In this document: piece by piece, positions 16,880 through 27,201 of the stretch
Position numbering within the stretch: the stretch's first letter is position 1
Layout of the letters: each line of letters starts with the position of its first letter
Source: an uncultured Croceitalea sp.
Lineage (GTDB): Bacteria > Bacteroidota > Bacteroidia > Flavobacteriales > Flavobacteriaceae
DNA length: 33,215 bases
Assembly (NCBI GenBank): GCA_937969515.1
Contig: CALBVX010000077.1
Span: forward strand, 1 to 33,215
Reading direction: 5' to 3'
Position numbers and translations under genes: made by a program
Notes under the pieces: generated by a model
What the model was told of the DNA's origin: nothing
Seen by the model: only the letters and a program-made list of their open reading frames with translations
Databases searched by the model: none

Positions 16880-17014
16880 ATGTTTTATTTATAACATTTA
16901 CCCATTCATCACTTACTCCCTTTCATACAAGTTTAACTTACAACTACACATTTTTGATATGATTCTGTACGATTATCATTAACTTAAAATTCTTAATTAA
17001 CAAAGCATTTGAAT

Positions 17015-17896
17015 ATGGCAGAAGTACCTATTTTTTGGGATCCCAAAGGCATTGAACTCAACCAACTGGGCAAGAAGAGTAAATCTGGGGATCCCGCGGA
17101 CGGAGATACCCCTTATGTTAGAATGCCCATTCGCATGTTGGGCATTGACACCCCAGAAACAAGTTATTTAGGGGGTGAGTCTACCGCAAATGCAAAATTG
17201 GGTGAGCTAAAAACCTTTTTGGAAAGCGGCAATTTTGATTCTTGGATAGATTCTGGGTTGAAGGCCCTATTGCTGCCAAAACTTACTAATGCTGGTACTT
17301 TACAGATTACACAAGGTCTTGCAGCCAAAGAGTTTTTTAGACAGCTCATGAACCAAAGATTACAAAAGCCAAACGGAACCAACCGTAGTCTTTTTGTACG
17401 ATCCGCAGATGAGCATTTTGATCGTTATGGCAGGCTTCTAGCTTACGTTGCCCCCAGTTATACCAAAACTGAGCTTTCATCGGTTACCGCGGATGAACGA
17501 AAAACATTCAATCTTTTATTGTTAGAGTCTGGCTGGGCCTCTTCCATACTAATTTACCCGAATCTGCCAAAGAATTCTGATCTACTTCTGGCGAGGTTAG
17601 GAACAAAAAATGCCTTTGAAAATAACCTAGGGGCTTGGGCCGATTCTAAAATGCTTACAGCATATGAATACAGAATGTGCATGAAACTGCATCAACAGTG
17701 TAAAAAGGCTAAAGCATCAGAAGGCTTTTTTATTAATGAAAGTAGCTGGGTGCAACGTTATTGTGTTGACATGACCAGCCTAAAAATCTATAATCCGCAA
17801 CGCTACTATAAAGTAAAACCTTATAATCGTTTGTTTATCTGGGGAGATGATGTTAGAAAAGCTGTTGGAGAATTAAATCTGCAGGCCGGAGAGTAA
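17015..17896 (+). CDS. SNase-fold (thermonuclease-like) protein with enlarged core and C-terminal extension
   Basis: The 293-residue protein, read from the ATG at 17015 (an in-frame TTG at 17009 is less likely), carries the whole active-site pattern of staphylococcal nuclease: DGDT (29-32), R40 five residues before D45, DTPE (45-48), and R140 in DRYGR (136-140) before LLAYV. NLLLLESGWA and NNLGAW match later SNase core segments. It differs in two ways: about 90 residues separate E48 from R140 (about 44 in the classical enzyme), and about 80 residues follow the core, including C-rich and Tyr-rich stretches. No signal peptide is seen, so it is probably cytoplasmic or exported another way. It is likely a Ca2+-dependent nuclease; the substrate is unknown. 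Confidence 0.75.
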   Translation: MAEVPIFWDPKGIELNQLGKKSKSGDPADGDTPYVRMPIRMLGIDTPETSYLGGESTANAKLGELKTFLESGNFDSWIDSGLKALLLPKLTNAGTLQITQGLAAKEFFRQLMNQRLQKPNGTNRSLFVRSADEHFDRYGRLLAYVAPSYTKTELSSVTADERKTFNLLLLESGWASSILIYPNLPKNSDLLLARLGTKNAFENNLGAWADSKMLTAYEYRMCMKLHQQCKKAKASEGFFINESSWVQRYCVDMTSLKIYNPQRYYKVKPYNRLFIWGDDVRKAVGELNLQAGE

Positions 17897-17920
17897 ATTT
17901 TAGCTACCGAGAAGATTAAA

Positions 17921-18220
17921 TCATTTCGATAAAAGTGCTTCTATAATTTCCTTAATTTCATCTTGAATAGATAGCCTAGGAAATGGTTTGCCAGCCTGCC
18001 TATACCAGTAATCGGCATTAAACTTATCTCCTTCTGCGCGGTGTAGATGAGCATGAATCCAACTACCTATCGGGGTATGAAGGTCTTGGGCAATATCATG
18101 AGATGCTTCCCAATCATTATTTGAGGCATACCAAAGAGATTGTAGTGCCAAAGGCCATTCTGTATCCGGCATTTCTTCGGTCAATGTTCTTGTAAAATCA
18201 TCGTAATTCTGAGGTGTCAT
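17921..18220 (-). CDS. Small conserved-looking protein of unknown function
   Basis: The 99-residue soluble protein is rich in Trp (five), His and acidic residues. It has no signal peptide, no membrane segment and no Cys. The stretch ALQSLWYASNNDWEASHDIA followed by HAHLHRAEGDKFNADYWYRQ has the spacing of one or two helical-hairpin (TPR-like) repeats, but this is a guess. The composition and codon use look like a real gene, and I think similar proteins occur in other phyla. It follows the M23 peptidase gene by 9 bases on the same strand. I do not assign a function. Confidence 0.7.
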   Translation of the reverse strand: MTPQNYDDFTRTLTEEMPDTEWPLALQSLWYASNNDWEASHDIAQDLHTPIGSWIHAHLHRAEGDKFNADYWYRQAGKPFPRLSIQDEIKEIIEALLSK

Positions 18221-18229
18221 TTTATAAAG

Positions 18230-18811
18230 TTAAGGCCGCAACCAAATATCAGGATTCAAATAAAATATTTTTTTCCAGCCTTGCACGGCATTATCGTCCC
18301 ATAAGGCAAAATATGGAAAGGGGGTCGTAATGGCGTAATGTAGATGTGGTGGCTTGCCCTTCGCGTTTCCGGTATCGCCAACGGCACCAATAACCGAACC
18401 CCTTTTCAAAGGTTTCAGAGGAAAAGTTTCAATTCTATCTAAATGTGCATAGTAATGAAATCGCCACTTGGGGCCTAGAACCATAACGGACTTCCCTCCT
18501 TTTCCACCGTCAAAGGTATACACTACAATTCCGTTAGTAGATGCTACAACTGGTGTTCCTTTTTCCGCAAAAATGTCAATCCCCTTATGCGTAATAGAAC
18601 TCCCCCACGGGTAGGCCCAAAAAGATTTTTCATCCCAACTTTTTAAATCGGCGTTCTCTACGGGAATTATCATTTTCTGAGGCACCACAAAACCCAAAAG
18701 TAAAATGAGCATCGGCGCCCAAAACCATTTTTTAAAATAACGATAGCGTACTAAAAAGGCAAAGCTTGATAGTAGTACATACCAAAATCTTCTTGTCGTG
18801 TTTGTAATCAT
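18230..18811 (-). CDS. M23-family (LytM-type) metallopeptidase, membrane anchored
   Basis: The 193-residue protein has one N-terminal membrane segment (about 30-45) and an extracytoplasmic LytM domain. The zinc ligands and catalytic residues are present: His75 and Asp79 (HKGID), His123 in FHYYAHLD, and HLH at 156-158 in GKPPHLHYAI. It is expected to cleave peptidoglycan cross-links, or to activate amidases if it is regulatory; all metal ligands are intact, so a catalytic role is favoured. The domain is short and begins soon after the anchor, with no coiled coil. The next gene on the strand encodes the 99-residue unknown protein, 9 bases away. Confidence 0.9.
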   Translation of the reverse strand: MITNTTRRFWYVLLSSFAFLVRYRYFKKWFWAPMLILLLGFVVPQKMIIPVENADLKSWDEKSFWAYPWGSSITHKGIDIFAEKGTPVVASTNGIVVYTFDGGKGGKSVMVLGPKWRFHYYAHLDRIETFPLKPLKRGSVIGAVGDTGNAKGKPPHLHYAITTPFPYFALWDDNAVQGWKKIFYLNPDIWLRP

Positions 18812-18869
18812 TTACGGTTGAAGGCTATTTTCATTTCAACTTCAAAAATCTTTCTCTAAATTAGGCGAT

Positions 18870-19892
18870 ATGATTCGATATTCGCTACTCCTTATTCTAT
18901 TTGTTATATTTCAATTCACCTCTTGTAAGACTTATGGTCCTTCTGCAACTTATAGCAGCCCTGAGGTTTTAGAAATTGACTACTCAAACCTGAATCACTG
19001 GGCCGCCCATCCAGATAAAAGGGATAACGCAGATAAAATTCCAGGGTCTGACAGAACTGCATCATCAAATTTGAAAGCAGATGTTTTTTTTATCCATCCA
19101 ACAATATATAGAAGTAAAGGGAAAAATCTTCCTTGGAACCCAAGTATATCAAATAAAGAATTAAATAACCAGGTCGATGCGTCTACCATTCTATTTCAAG
19201 CCAGCGCATTCAATGCTGCCGGACGTGTTTTTGCGCCGCGCTATCGGCAAGCACATCTGGTCAGTTATAGCACATCTGATAAAGAATCAGCAAAAAAAGC
19301 ATTTGCATTGGCCTATAACGATGTGAAAAATGCCTTTGAACACTACCTTAAATACTATAACAATGGTAGGCCCGTAATCATTGCGGGGCATAGTCAAGGA
19401 ACAACCCATGCAGGACCGCTAATCAAAGAATTTTTTGATAACACATCGTTACAGCAGCAATTAGTAGCTGCATACCTCATTGGTATGCCTGTGCCTAAGG
19501 ACTATTTCAAAACTATTTTTCCTTGTGAAAGCGCAACCGAACTGGGCTGCTTTATTTCGTGGAGAACCTTCAAAAGAAACTTCATTCCAGATGACAGACC
19601 TGTCGACGATTCTATTTTAGTCACCAATCCTTTAAACTGGACAACGGATACTACCTATGTTTCAAAAAACCAAAACTTGGGGGCTGTACTTAGAGATTTT
19701 AATCGAATACTTCCAAGACGTGTAGACGCTCAAGTTCGCGAGGGTATTCTATGGGCAACAAAACCAAAGTTTCCTTGGAGCTTTTTATATCGAAGTAAAA
19801 ATTACCATATCGCAGATATCAATTTCTACTACATGAATATTAAGGAGAATGCCGAAAGAAGAGTAAAAGTTTATCTAGACGCCAAAAACTAA
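18870..19892 (+). CDS. DUF3089 lipoprotein, alpha/beta-hydrolase fold
   Basis: The 340-residue protein has a lipoprotein signal ending in FTSC (Cys19). A DUF3089 domain follows, with ADVFFIHPTIY (70-80), APRYRQAHLVSY (122-133) and the nucleophile elbow GHSQG (173-177, Ser175). These suggest a serine esterase or lipase-like enzyme anchored in the envelope, perhaps facing the periplasm. No substrate can be inferred; some DUF3089 members lie beside cell-wall or lipid genes. The gene for an exported OmpA-like protein starts 2 bases after its stop, so the two are almost certainly co-transcribed. The divergent M23 gene begins 58 bases away. Confidence 0.88.
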   Translation: MIRYSLLLILFVIFQFTSCKTYGPSATYSSPEVLEIDYSNLNHWAAHPDKRDNADKIPGSDRTASSNLKADVFFIHPTIYRSKGKNLPWNPSISNKELNNQVDASTILFQASAFNAAGRVFAPRYRQAHLVSYSTSDKESAKKAFALAYNDVKNAFEHYLKYYNNGRPVIIAGHSQGTTHAGPLIKEFFDNTSLQQQLVAAYLIGMPVPKDYFKTIFPCESATELGCFISWRTFKRNFIPDDRPVDDSILVTNPLNWTTDTTYVSKNQNLGAVLRDFNRILPRRVDAQVREGILWATKPKFPWSFLYRSKNYHIADINFYYMNIKENAERRVKVYLDAKN

Positions 19893-19894
19893 CT

Positions 19895-21784
19895 ATGAAA
19901 CCTTATTACCTCAAATTAACGCTATTCTTTTTAGCACTAAGCACAAATGGTTTTTCGCAAGAAACTTTTGATATTCAATTTCCTCAAGGCGAGAGAAGCA
20001 TTGTTTGTCAACGGTGCTTTCAGGCCTTTGCCCAAAAACCCAAGGAAGTAGGTTTTTCAATTAAGATGGACAGAACCAATACGCTCTATTTTGAGGTGAA
20101 CGATAAGAAATGGTTTAACCTCTTGTTTAAAAACGCAGGTGATGGTATTGCCGTAGATGTCGTTTCAAAAGATAGGTATGGTTGTCTCGAAGTACTGCCA
20201 GAGTTACAGCAAATACGGGGTGAACTTCTAAAACCAGTTTACGCCCCTGAGTTAAAAAAAACCCTTCGCCCAGCTGAGAACAATAAATTTAGAGCTCGGG
20301 TCGGACGCTTGCCAGATTCATACAAGACTAAAGAAGTTGAATTTAACATCCTCTTTTTAACAGATAAGAACCTTTGTCAATACTACACTATTTTCAACCT
20401 AGAATCCTACCAATGGGATTTGTTGGATATGGGCATGTATCTAGACTCTATAACCTACAAGACCAAGTTAAGTGCCAAAGTGAAAGATGACCAGTATTCG
20501 CTCAAACAAAAAACACTCACGTTTACCATTCCTTTTGAAAAGAATAAATCTATCTATTCTCAAGAGGATATAAAACCCCTTTACGATTCGCTCAGATTGA
20601 CTGATTTCAATATCAAAAAAATTGATATAAAGGCTTATGCCTCAGTAGAAGGTAATGCCGAACGTAACCTAAAACTACAACAAGAAAGGGCATCAAGCAT
20701 AGTGAAAGCCATGCAGGCTTTTCAAGAGCCCACAATAGAAACCAAAGTTTCTACGTCTGAAAACTGGGTAGAGTTCTTGAATGATATTACCGGAACAAAC
20801 TTTGACTCTTTTAAATCGCTGACCAAAGCCGAGGTAAAACAAAAACTTACTGGCAGCACTGCACGAGAATTAGAGAAATACCTTCGAAACCATAGAAAAG
20901 CAGTTGTTCGTTTAGAATTGGAACGTATAGACAAGTATAAGGACATGGCTACAGAAGTCATTATTGGTTTATTTAATCAAGCAATTGGTGACGATAATCT
21001 AGACGAAGCAACTACCCTGCAAAACTCGATTTTTGAACGCTTAAAAGGCAAAGAAGCAAATCCAGATGTATTGTCTTCCATGGAAATACCAAGACAGTTA
21101 AAATATGCGCCATTTTTTAATAAAAACTCTGCTTTTAGGTATTTAAAGGATGAACGCAATCTGCTTATTGCTTATAAAGAACTCCAAGAGCTGGAAAAAT
21201 TAGCTCCAAAGGACAAACGAATTAAATACAATATTGCCGCCCTAAAAATGCGTATTTGGCGCTATAACGTAGAACCTGTAAAACAGGAAAATTTTAAGAA
21301 CGAACTCTTAAACCTAAAAAAGTACGGCATTAACCAAAGATTAATCAATCGTATGCTGGTGAACTATCACATTATTAAAAGTGAGTTGTACATGCGAGCA
21401 AGAGATTATGCCAACAAGGATAAATCCGTAGCATATATAGTGGCAAACTATAAAAACGTACCACTCCAAGATTATGATTACCTTAGTCTAGCCCAGTTTT
21501 TGACCTATTATGCCGACCTTAAGGCTGCCGAAAATTTACTACAACCAAAAATGAAGACCGTAGACGTTGATGAAAATCTGTTGTTTTACTATCTAAACCT
21601 TACATTGGTGAATAAGGAAATCATTCAAAATCCTGAGTATCGCACCATCATGCTCAATGCCATTAACCTAAACAAAGAACGATTCTGTAGGCTTTTCAAT
21701 GCATCCAATGAAGGTGGTGTAACCTTTCAGCTTTTGGAAGATGATTATTTACATGACACCTATTGTGAGAGTTGTGAGAACTAA
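19895..21784 (+). CDS. Exported protein with OmpA-like domain and C-terminal helical repeats
   Basis: The 629-residue protein has a signal peptide (about 1-22, ending NGFSQ). The mature N-terminus has IVCQRC (36-41) and a beta-rich region to about 200. A likely OmpA-type peptidoglycan-binding domain follows (about 208-345): FTIPFEKNKSIYSQEDIKPL, IKAYASVEGNAERNLKLQQE, then RASSIVKAMQ. The C-terminal 280 residues are helical, with TPR-like spacing (KELQELEKLAPKDKRIKYNI, YADLKAAENLLQPKM). The protein ends in CESC (624-627). The paired CxxC motifs at both ends are unusual for an OmpA-like protein and could form disulfides or bind metal. It is probably periplasmic and works with the DUF3089 lipoprotein encoded just upstream; the OmpA assignment is by pattern, not certain. 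Confidence 0.7.
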   Translation: MKPYYLKLTLFFLALSTNGFSQETFDIQFPQGERSIVCQRCFQAFAQKPKEVGFSIKMDRTNTLYFEVNDKKWFNLLFKNAGDGIAVDVVSKDRYGCLEVLPELQQIRGELLKPVYAPELKKTLRPAENNKFRARVGRLPDSYKTKEVEFNILFLTDKNLCQYYTIFNLESYQWDLLDMGMYLDSITYKTKLSAKVKDDQYSLKQKTLTFTIPFEKNKSIYSQEDIKPLYDSLRLTDFNIKKIDIKAYASVEGNAERNLKLQQERASSIVKAMQAFQEPTIETKVSTSENWVEFLNDITGTNFDSFKSLTKAEVKQKLTGSTARELEKYLRNHRKAVVRLELERIDKYKDMATEVIIGLFNQAIGDDNLDEATTLQNSIFERLKGKEANPDVLSSMEIPRQLKYAPFFNKNSAFRYLKDERNLLIAYKELQELEKLAPKDKRIKYNIAALKMRIWRYNVEPVKQENFKNELLNLKKYGINQRLINRMLVNYHIIKSELYMRARDYANKDKSVAYIVANYKNVPLQDYDYLSLAQFLTYYADLKAAENLLQPKMKTVDVDENLLFYYLNLTLVNKEIIQNPEYRTIMLNAINLNKERFCRLFNASNEGGVTFQLLEDDYLHDTYCESCEN

Positions 21785-21789
21785 AAAAA

Positions 21790-22185
21790 TCAATCAAAAT
21801 ATGGGGTATTATGATTCCTAATTAGGTCTCCTGTGTGAAAGAATAAAACAATGCAAGAGACAATAATAATTAAAGAAACTAATCTTATAACAAATCTTTT
21901 ATTATCAGAATATGCTAACATTTCTTTTAATATTTTTTGAGATTTTTCCTTAAAATAAAGATTGAAAAAATAATAAATTATTAACCCTGACACAAAAAAT
22001 AAATATTTAGAATAGTTTATTTTCGTTTCTACAGTGCTTAGCAAATACAATTTGAAAATCGAAAAAATAAAAAAATTAGTTATCAATGCCAATAGCACAG
22101 TAGAATAGAAATGTGGAGTGTCATATTTATACACTTTAATTTTTCTTTCGTAAAACCAATAAATTGAGTAATACAAGTACTTCAT
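21790..22185 (-). CDS. Orphan AT-rich small membrane protein
   Basis: The 131-residue protein has three predicted membrane segments (about 27-51, 61-78, 100-117) and Lys/Tyr-rich loops; I recognise no domain. The coding sequence is visibly more AT-rich than its neighbours and uses many Ile, Phe, Tyr and Lys codons, as expected of recently acquired or fast-evolving genes. The start at 22185 lies 15 bases after the ligA stop on the same strand, so it may be read from the ligA transcript. Its end is only 5 bases from the end of the convergent OmpA-like gene, with no terminator between. Function unknown. Confidence 0.6.
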   Translation of the reverse strand: MKYLYYSIYWFYERKIKVYKYDTPHFYSTVLLALITNFFIFSIFKLYLLSTVETKINYSKYLFFVSGLIIYYFFNLYFKEKSQKILKEMLAYSDNKRFVIRLVSLIIIVSCIVLFFHTGDLIRNHNTPYFD

Positions 22186-22200
22186 GCTATTAAAATAAAT

Positions 22201-24195
<1,995 letters not shown>

Positions 24196-24777
24196 TTACG
24201 TCTGTTCTTTGGTTAACCATTTTGGTACTGGAATTGGTTTGTAAGCAGCCATTTTATGCAATAAATCAGGAATTGTGCTTGCCACCAAAATCATATCAAG
24301 ATTGATTTGCTTTACAAATTCTTGGTGTACCATGTGTTGCATCATACTTAAAAGTGCATCATAAAACCCGTTTGTATTTAAAATGCCGATAGGATATTGG
24401 TGCAAACCTAATTGTGCCCATGTAAGCATTTCAAAAAACTCTTCTAAAGTTCCATATCCGCCGGGAAGCATTATGATTCCATCAGATAGCTCGTGCATCT
24501 TGAGCTTGCGCTCATGCATATCTAGGGTGACAATCAGCTCGGTCAGTTCAGGGTGATAAACTTCTTTTTTCATTAAAAACTTTGGAATTACTCCAATAAC
24601 CTCCCCCTTATTAGCTAGCGCACCTGATGCTACCTGGCCCATAATTCCGATTTTTGCGCCGCCATATATCAATTTGATGTTAGACTCAGCAAAAGCTTTA
24701 CCTAGCGCAAATGCATCTTGGGCGTACTTTTTATCGACTCCTTCACTACTGCCACAAAACACTACAACACTTTTCAT
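24196..24777 (-). CDS. LOG-family nucleotide phosphoribohydrolase (TIGR00730)
   Basis: The 193-residue Rossmann-fold protein has the family signature PGGYGTLEE (105-113) and the preceding Arg-Lys in MHERK (87-91), with VVVFCGSSEG (4-13) at the N-terminus. LOG proteins remove ribose 5'-phosphate from nucleotide monophosphates; the plant forms activate cytokinins, and bacterial members often act on AMP or related nucleotides. The exact substrate here is unknown. The N-terminus overlaps the prmC stop by 4 bases, and ligA starts immediately after. Confidence 0.93.
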   Translation of the reverse strand: MKSVVVFCGSSEGVDKKYAQDAFALGKAFAESNIKLIYGGAKIGIMGQVASGALANKGEVIGVIPKFLMKKEVYHPELTELIVTLDMHERKLKMHELSDGIIMLPGGYGTLEEFFEMLTWAQLGLHQYPIGILNTNGFYDALLSMMQHMVHQEFVKQINLDMILVASTIPDLLHKMAAYKPIPVPKWLTKEQT

Positions 24778-25637
24778 TGTTCTTTTTTTATACCACGAAG
24801 CATACGCGTGTTTTCAAAAATATCTTTTTTCAAGCTTACGTCACAAAAATTTTCATCTTCAAATAAATCCTTGGTTTCTTCAGCTAAGTATTGATTGAGT
24901 TCAGCATAAATTTTTCCGTTTCTCACCAAATGGGTATCCGAAAATTGAGCGATTGCTTTATAGAATATAAGGGCATTATTATCAGGCACGAACAAAGCTA
25001 AAGAAGGCTCGTGTTTTTTAACATTATTCTTAATCTCCTTTTTTTCAAGCTCTCGAACATAAGGCGGGTTGGAAACAATAATATCAAAGTTTGAATCGAG
25101 CCTGAGGCTCTCATCTAAAACATCACCTTGAACAAATTCAATTTCAACAGTATTTAATATCGCATTCTCTTGCGCTAAGGCTAGGGCCTCGAGTGAAATA
25201 TCTAAGGCCGTCACTTTAGCATGTGGTAAGGCTTTGGCAAGAGCAATTGCAATGCAACCGCTCCCAGTTCCAATATCTAAAATGTTGATATGTTCTAGGT
25301 TTAAGTTTTGTACGTCCTCTACTATCCAGGTTACCAGTTCTTCGGTCTCTGGTCTAGGGATAAGTACATTTTTATTTACTTTTAAGGTTACATCCATAAA
25401 GTACGCTTCCCCTAAAATGTATTGAATAGGTATTTCAAGTTTTAGTTGTGCCAACGCGTCAAAAAAAGGTTGTTCTTCTTCTTTACTAATAGCAAGTTGT
25501 GGCTGCATTACCAAGGCGAACCTTTCTAGTCTCAAATGTTTTTCTAACAAAAGGTAGAAAAAAGTGGCTACCTCTTCTTTAGGGTAAAGGGCATCCAATT
25601 CAAGATGAAATATGTTTTTGATTTCAGATAAGATCAT
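24774..25637 (-). CDS. prmC: Release factor glutamine methyltransferase PrmC (HemK)
   Basis: PrmC methylates the glutamine of the GGQ motif in release factors RF1 and RF2, which speeds translation termination. The 287-residue protein has the N-terminal helical domain, PRPETEELV (94-102), the SAM-binding DIGTGSG (121-127), and the catalytic NPPY (190-193). The start overlaps the GNAT gene stop by 4 bases and the end overlaps the LOG-family gene by 4 bases, so the run GNAT-prmC-LOG-ligA is tightly coupled. Confidence 0.96.
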   Translation of the reverse strand: MILSEIKNIFHLELDALYPKEEVATFFYLLLEKHLRLERFALVMQPQLAISKEEEQPFFDALAQLKLEIPIQYILGEAYFMDVTLKVNKNVLIPRPETEELVTWIVEDVQNLNLEHINILDIGTGSGCIAIALAKALPHAKVTALDISLEALALAQENAILNTVEIEFVQGDVLDESLRLDSNFDIIVSNPPYVRELEKKEIKNNVKKHEPSLALFVPDNNALIFYKAIAQFSDTHLVRNGKIYAELNQYLAEETKDLFEDENFCDVSLKKDIFENTRMLRGIKKEQ

Positions 25638-26122
25638 GTCAAGGTTTTAAGCATCCAAACAGGGCAGGAATAGTGACCAGTGTCCCCCAGTGGTTTTTCA
25701 ATATATTCAAAACCATTTTTTAAGTATAGTTTCTGAGCCGCTTTCATATAAGGCATGGTTTCTATGTAGCATTGTTCATAGCCAAAGAATTTTGCACGAT
25801 CCAAGCAGGTTTCAATCATTTGGGCACCTAAGCCCTTACCTCGTGCACTTTCTAAGAAATACATTTTTTGTAGCTCGCAGATATTGCCTTCATAATTTTC
25901 TAATTGTGCAATACCTGCACACCCGATGATAACGCCGTTTTCCTCTAAGACAAAATAAGTGGCTCTTGGTTTGTCGTAGGCCTCGAACATTGTGTCTAGA
26001 ATTTTATCGGCATACGCGGTACCAACTTTGGGCACACCTAAATCTTCTAAAACCTTACGGATTACTTTAGCAACTTCTTGGTTATCATTTAAAGTTATTT
26101 CCCGAATATTGACTGACTGCAT
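25634..26122 (-). CDS. GNAT-family N-acetyltransferase
   Basis: The 162-residue protein has the GNAT fold. Motif A is RGKGLGAQM (94-102), which binds the pyrophosphate of acetyl-CoA, followed by CLDRAKFFGYEQCYIET. LKNGFEYIEKPLGDTGHY is the usual C-terminal strand-helix. The acceptor is not evident. It is encoded ahead of prmC with a 4-base overlap. Its ATG lies 29 bases from the divergent ribD start, so any promoter must overlap one of the two genes; a TAAATTTC element on this strand (26126-26133) is the nearest -7-like sequence. Confidence 0.9.
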   Translation of the reverse strand: MQSVNIREITLNDNQEVAKVIRKVLEDLGVPKVGTAYADKILDTMFEAYDKPRATYFVLEENGVIIGCAGIAQLENYEGNICELQKMYFLESARGKGLGAQMIETCLDRAKFFGYEQCYIETMPYMKAAQKLYLKNGFEYIEKPLGDTGHYSCPVWMLKTLT

Positions 26123-26151
26123 TTTGAAATTTATTATGCTACTTTTATGCC

Positions 26152-27201
26152 GTGAATATAGATGAAAAATACATGTTGCGCTGTATCCAATTGGCCAAAA
26201 ATGGATTAGGCACTACAGCTCCCAATCCAATGGTCGGTTGCGTAATTATTCACAAAGAAAAAAATATCGGAGAAGGATATACCAGCCCTTATGGCGGGCC
26301 ACACGCAGAAGTGAACGCAATCAACGCTGTAAAAAATAAAGCAGTACTTTCTGCATCAACGTTATACGTCACCTTAGAACCATGTGCGCATTTTGGCAAA
26401 ACGCCACCTTGTGTTAATCTCATTTTAAAATATAAGATTCCTCGAGTGGTAATCGGACTTCAAGACCCGAACAAAAAAGTAGCTGGCAAGAGCATTGAAA
26501 TGCTAAGAGGTGCTGGTTGTGAAGTTAGCATTGGTGTTTTAGAAAAGGAATGCCGTGAGCACCATAAGCGATTTTTAAGTGCTCAAGAAAAACAAAGACC
26601 TTATATCATATTAAAATGGGCAGAAACCATAAATGGTTTTATCGCTCCGGTTAACGCCATCCGTAAAAAAGAACCCGAACCCTATTGGATTACCAATCCA
26701 TATTCCAAACAACTGGTGCACAAATGGCGCAGCCAAGAGCAGGCAATCTTAGTTGGAACAACTACCGTTTTAGCCGATAACCCAAAGCTCACTGCAAGAA
26801 CTTGGAAGGGTCAAAACCCTGTAAGGGTAGTTATAGATAAAGATTTAAAGATACCCGCTAATTATAACATATTCGATGGTTCTGTTAAGACCATTATTAT
26901 TACTACGATAGATGATACTTCAAAATTTATGGATAGTGTCTCATATGAAACTGCAACCTTTAAAAACTTACCAAAAGAAATTTGCGATATACTCTACAAA
27001 CATGAAATAAATAGTGTTTTTGTAGAAGGTGGTGCCCAGACATTACAAGCTTTTATTGATACTAATTTTTGGGATGAAGCCAGAATTTTTAAAGGAAATA
27101 TCACTTTTGCAAATGGAATTAAAGCTCCAAGTATAACAGGAAAACAGATAGCCGAAAAACGAATTTTAGAGGACAATTTGAGAATACTTAAAAATGATTA
27201 A
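26152..27201 (+). CDS. ribD: Riboflavin biosynthesis deaminase/reductase RibD
   Basis: RibD deaminates and then reduces the pyrimidine intermediate in riboflavin synthesis. The 349-residue protein has the N-terminal deaminase with zinc-site HAE (51-53), Cys78 and Cys87 (PCAHFGKTPPC), and the C-terminal NADPH-dependent reductase (LVGTTTVLADNPKLTAR). It starts with GTG at 26152; that gives the conserved N-terminus, whereas the ATG at 26173 would lose 7 residues. The end overlaps the HAD phosphatase gene by 8 bases, so the two are likely coupled. The HAD enzyme may act on a phosphorylated intermediate, but nothing shows this. Confidence 0.96.
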   Translation: MNIDEKYMLRCIQLAKNGLGTTAPNPMVGCVIIHKEKNIGEGYTSPYGGPHAEVNAINAVKNKAVLSASTLYVTLEPCAHFGKTPPCVNLILKYKIPRVVIGLQDPNKKVAGKSIEMLRGAGCEVSIGVLEKECREHHKRFLSAQEKQRPYIILKWAETINGFIAPVNAIRKKEPEPYWITNPYSKQLVHKWRSQEQAILVGTTTVLADNPKLTARTWKGQNPVRVVIDKDLKIPANYNIFDGSVKTIIITTIDDTSKFMDSVSYETATFKNLPKEICDILYKHEINSVFVEGGAQTLQAFIDTNFWDEARIFKGNITFANGIKAPSITGKQIAEKRILEDNLRILKND

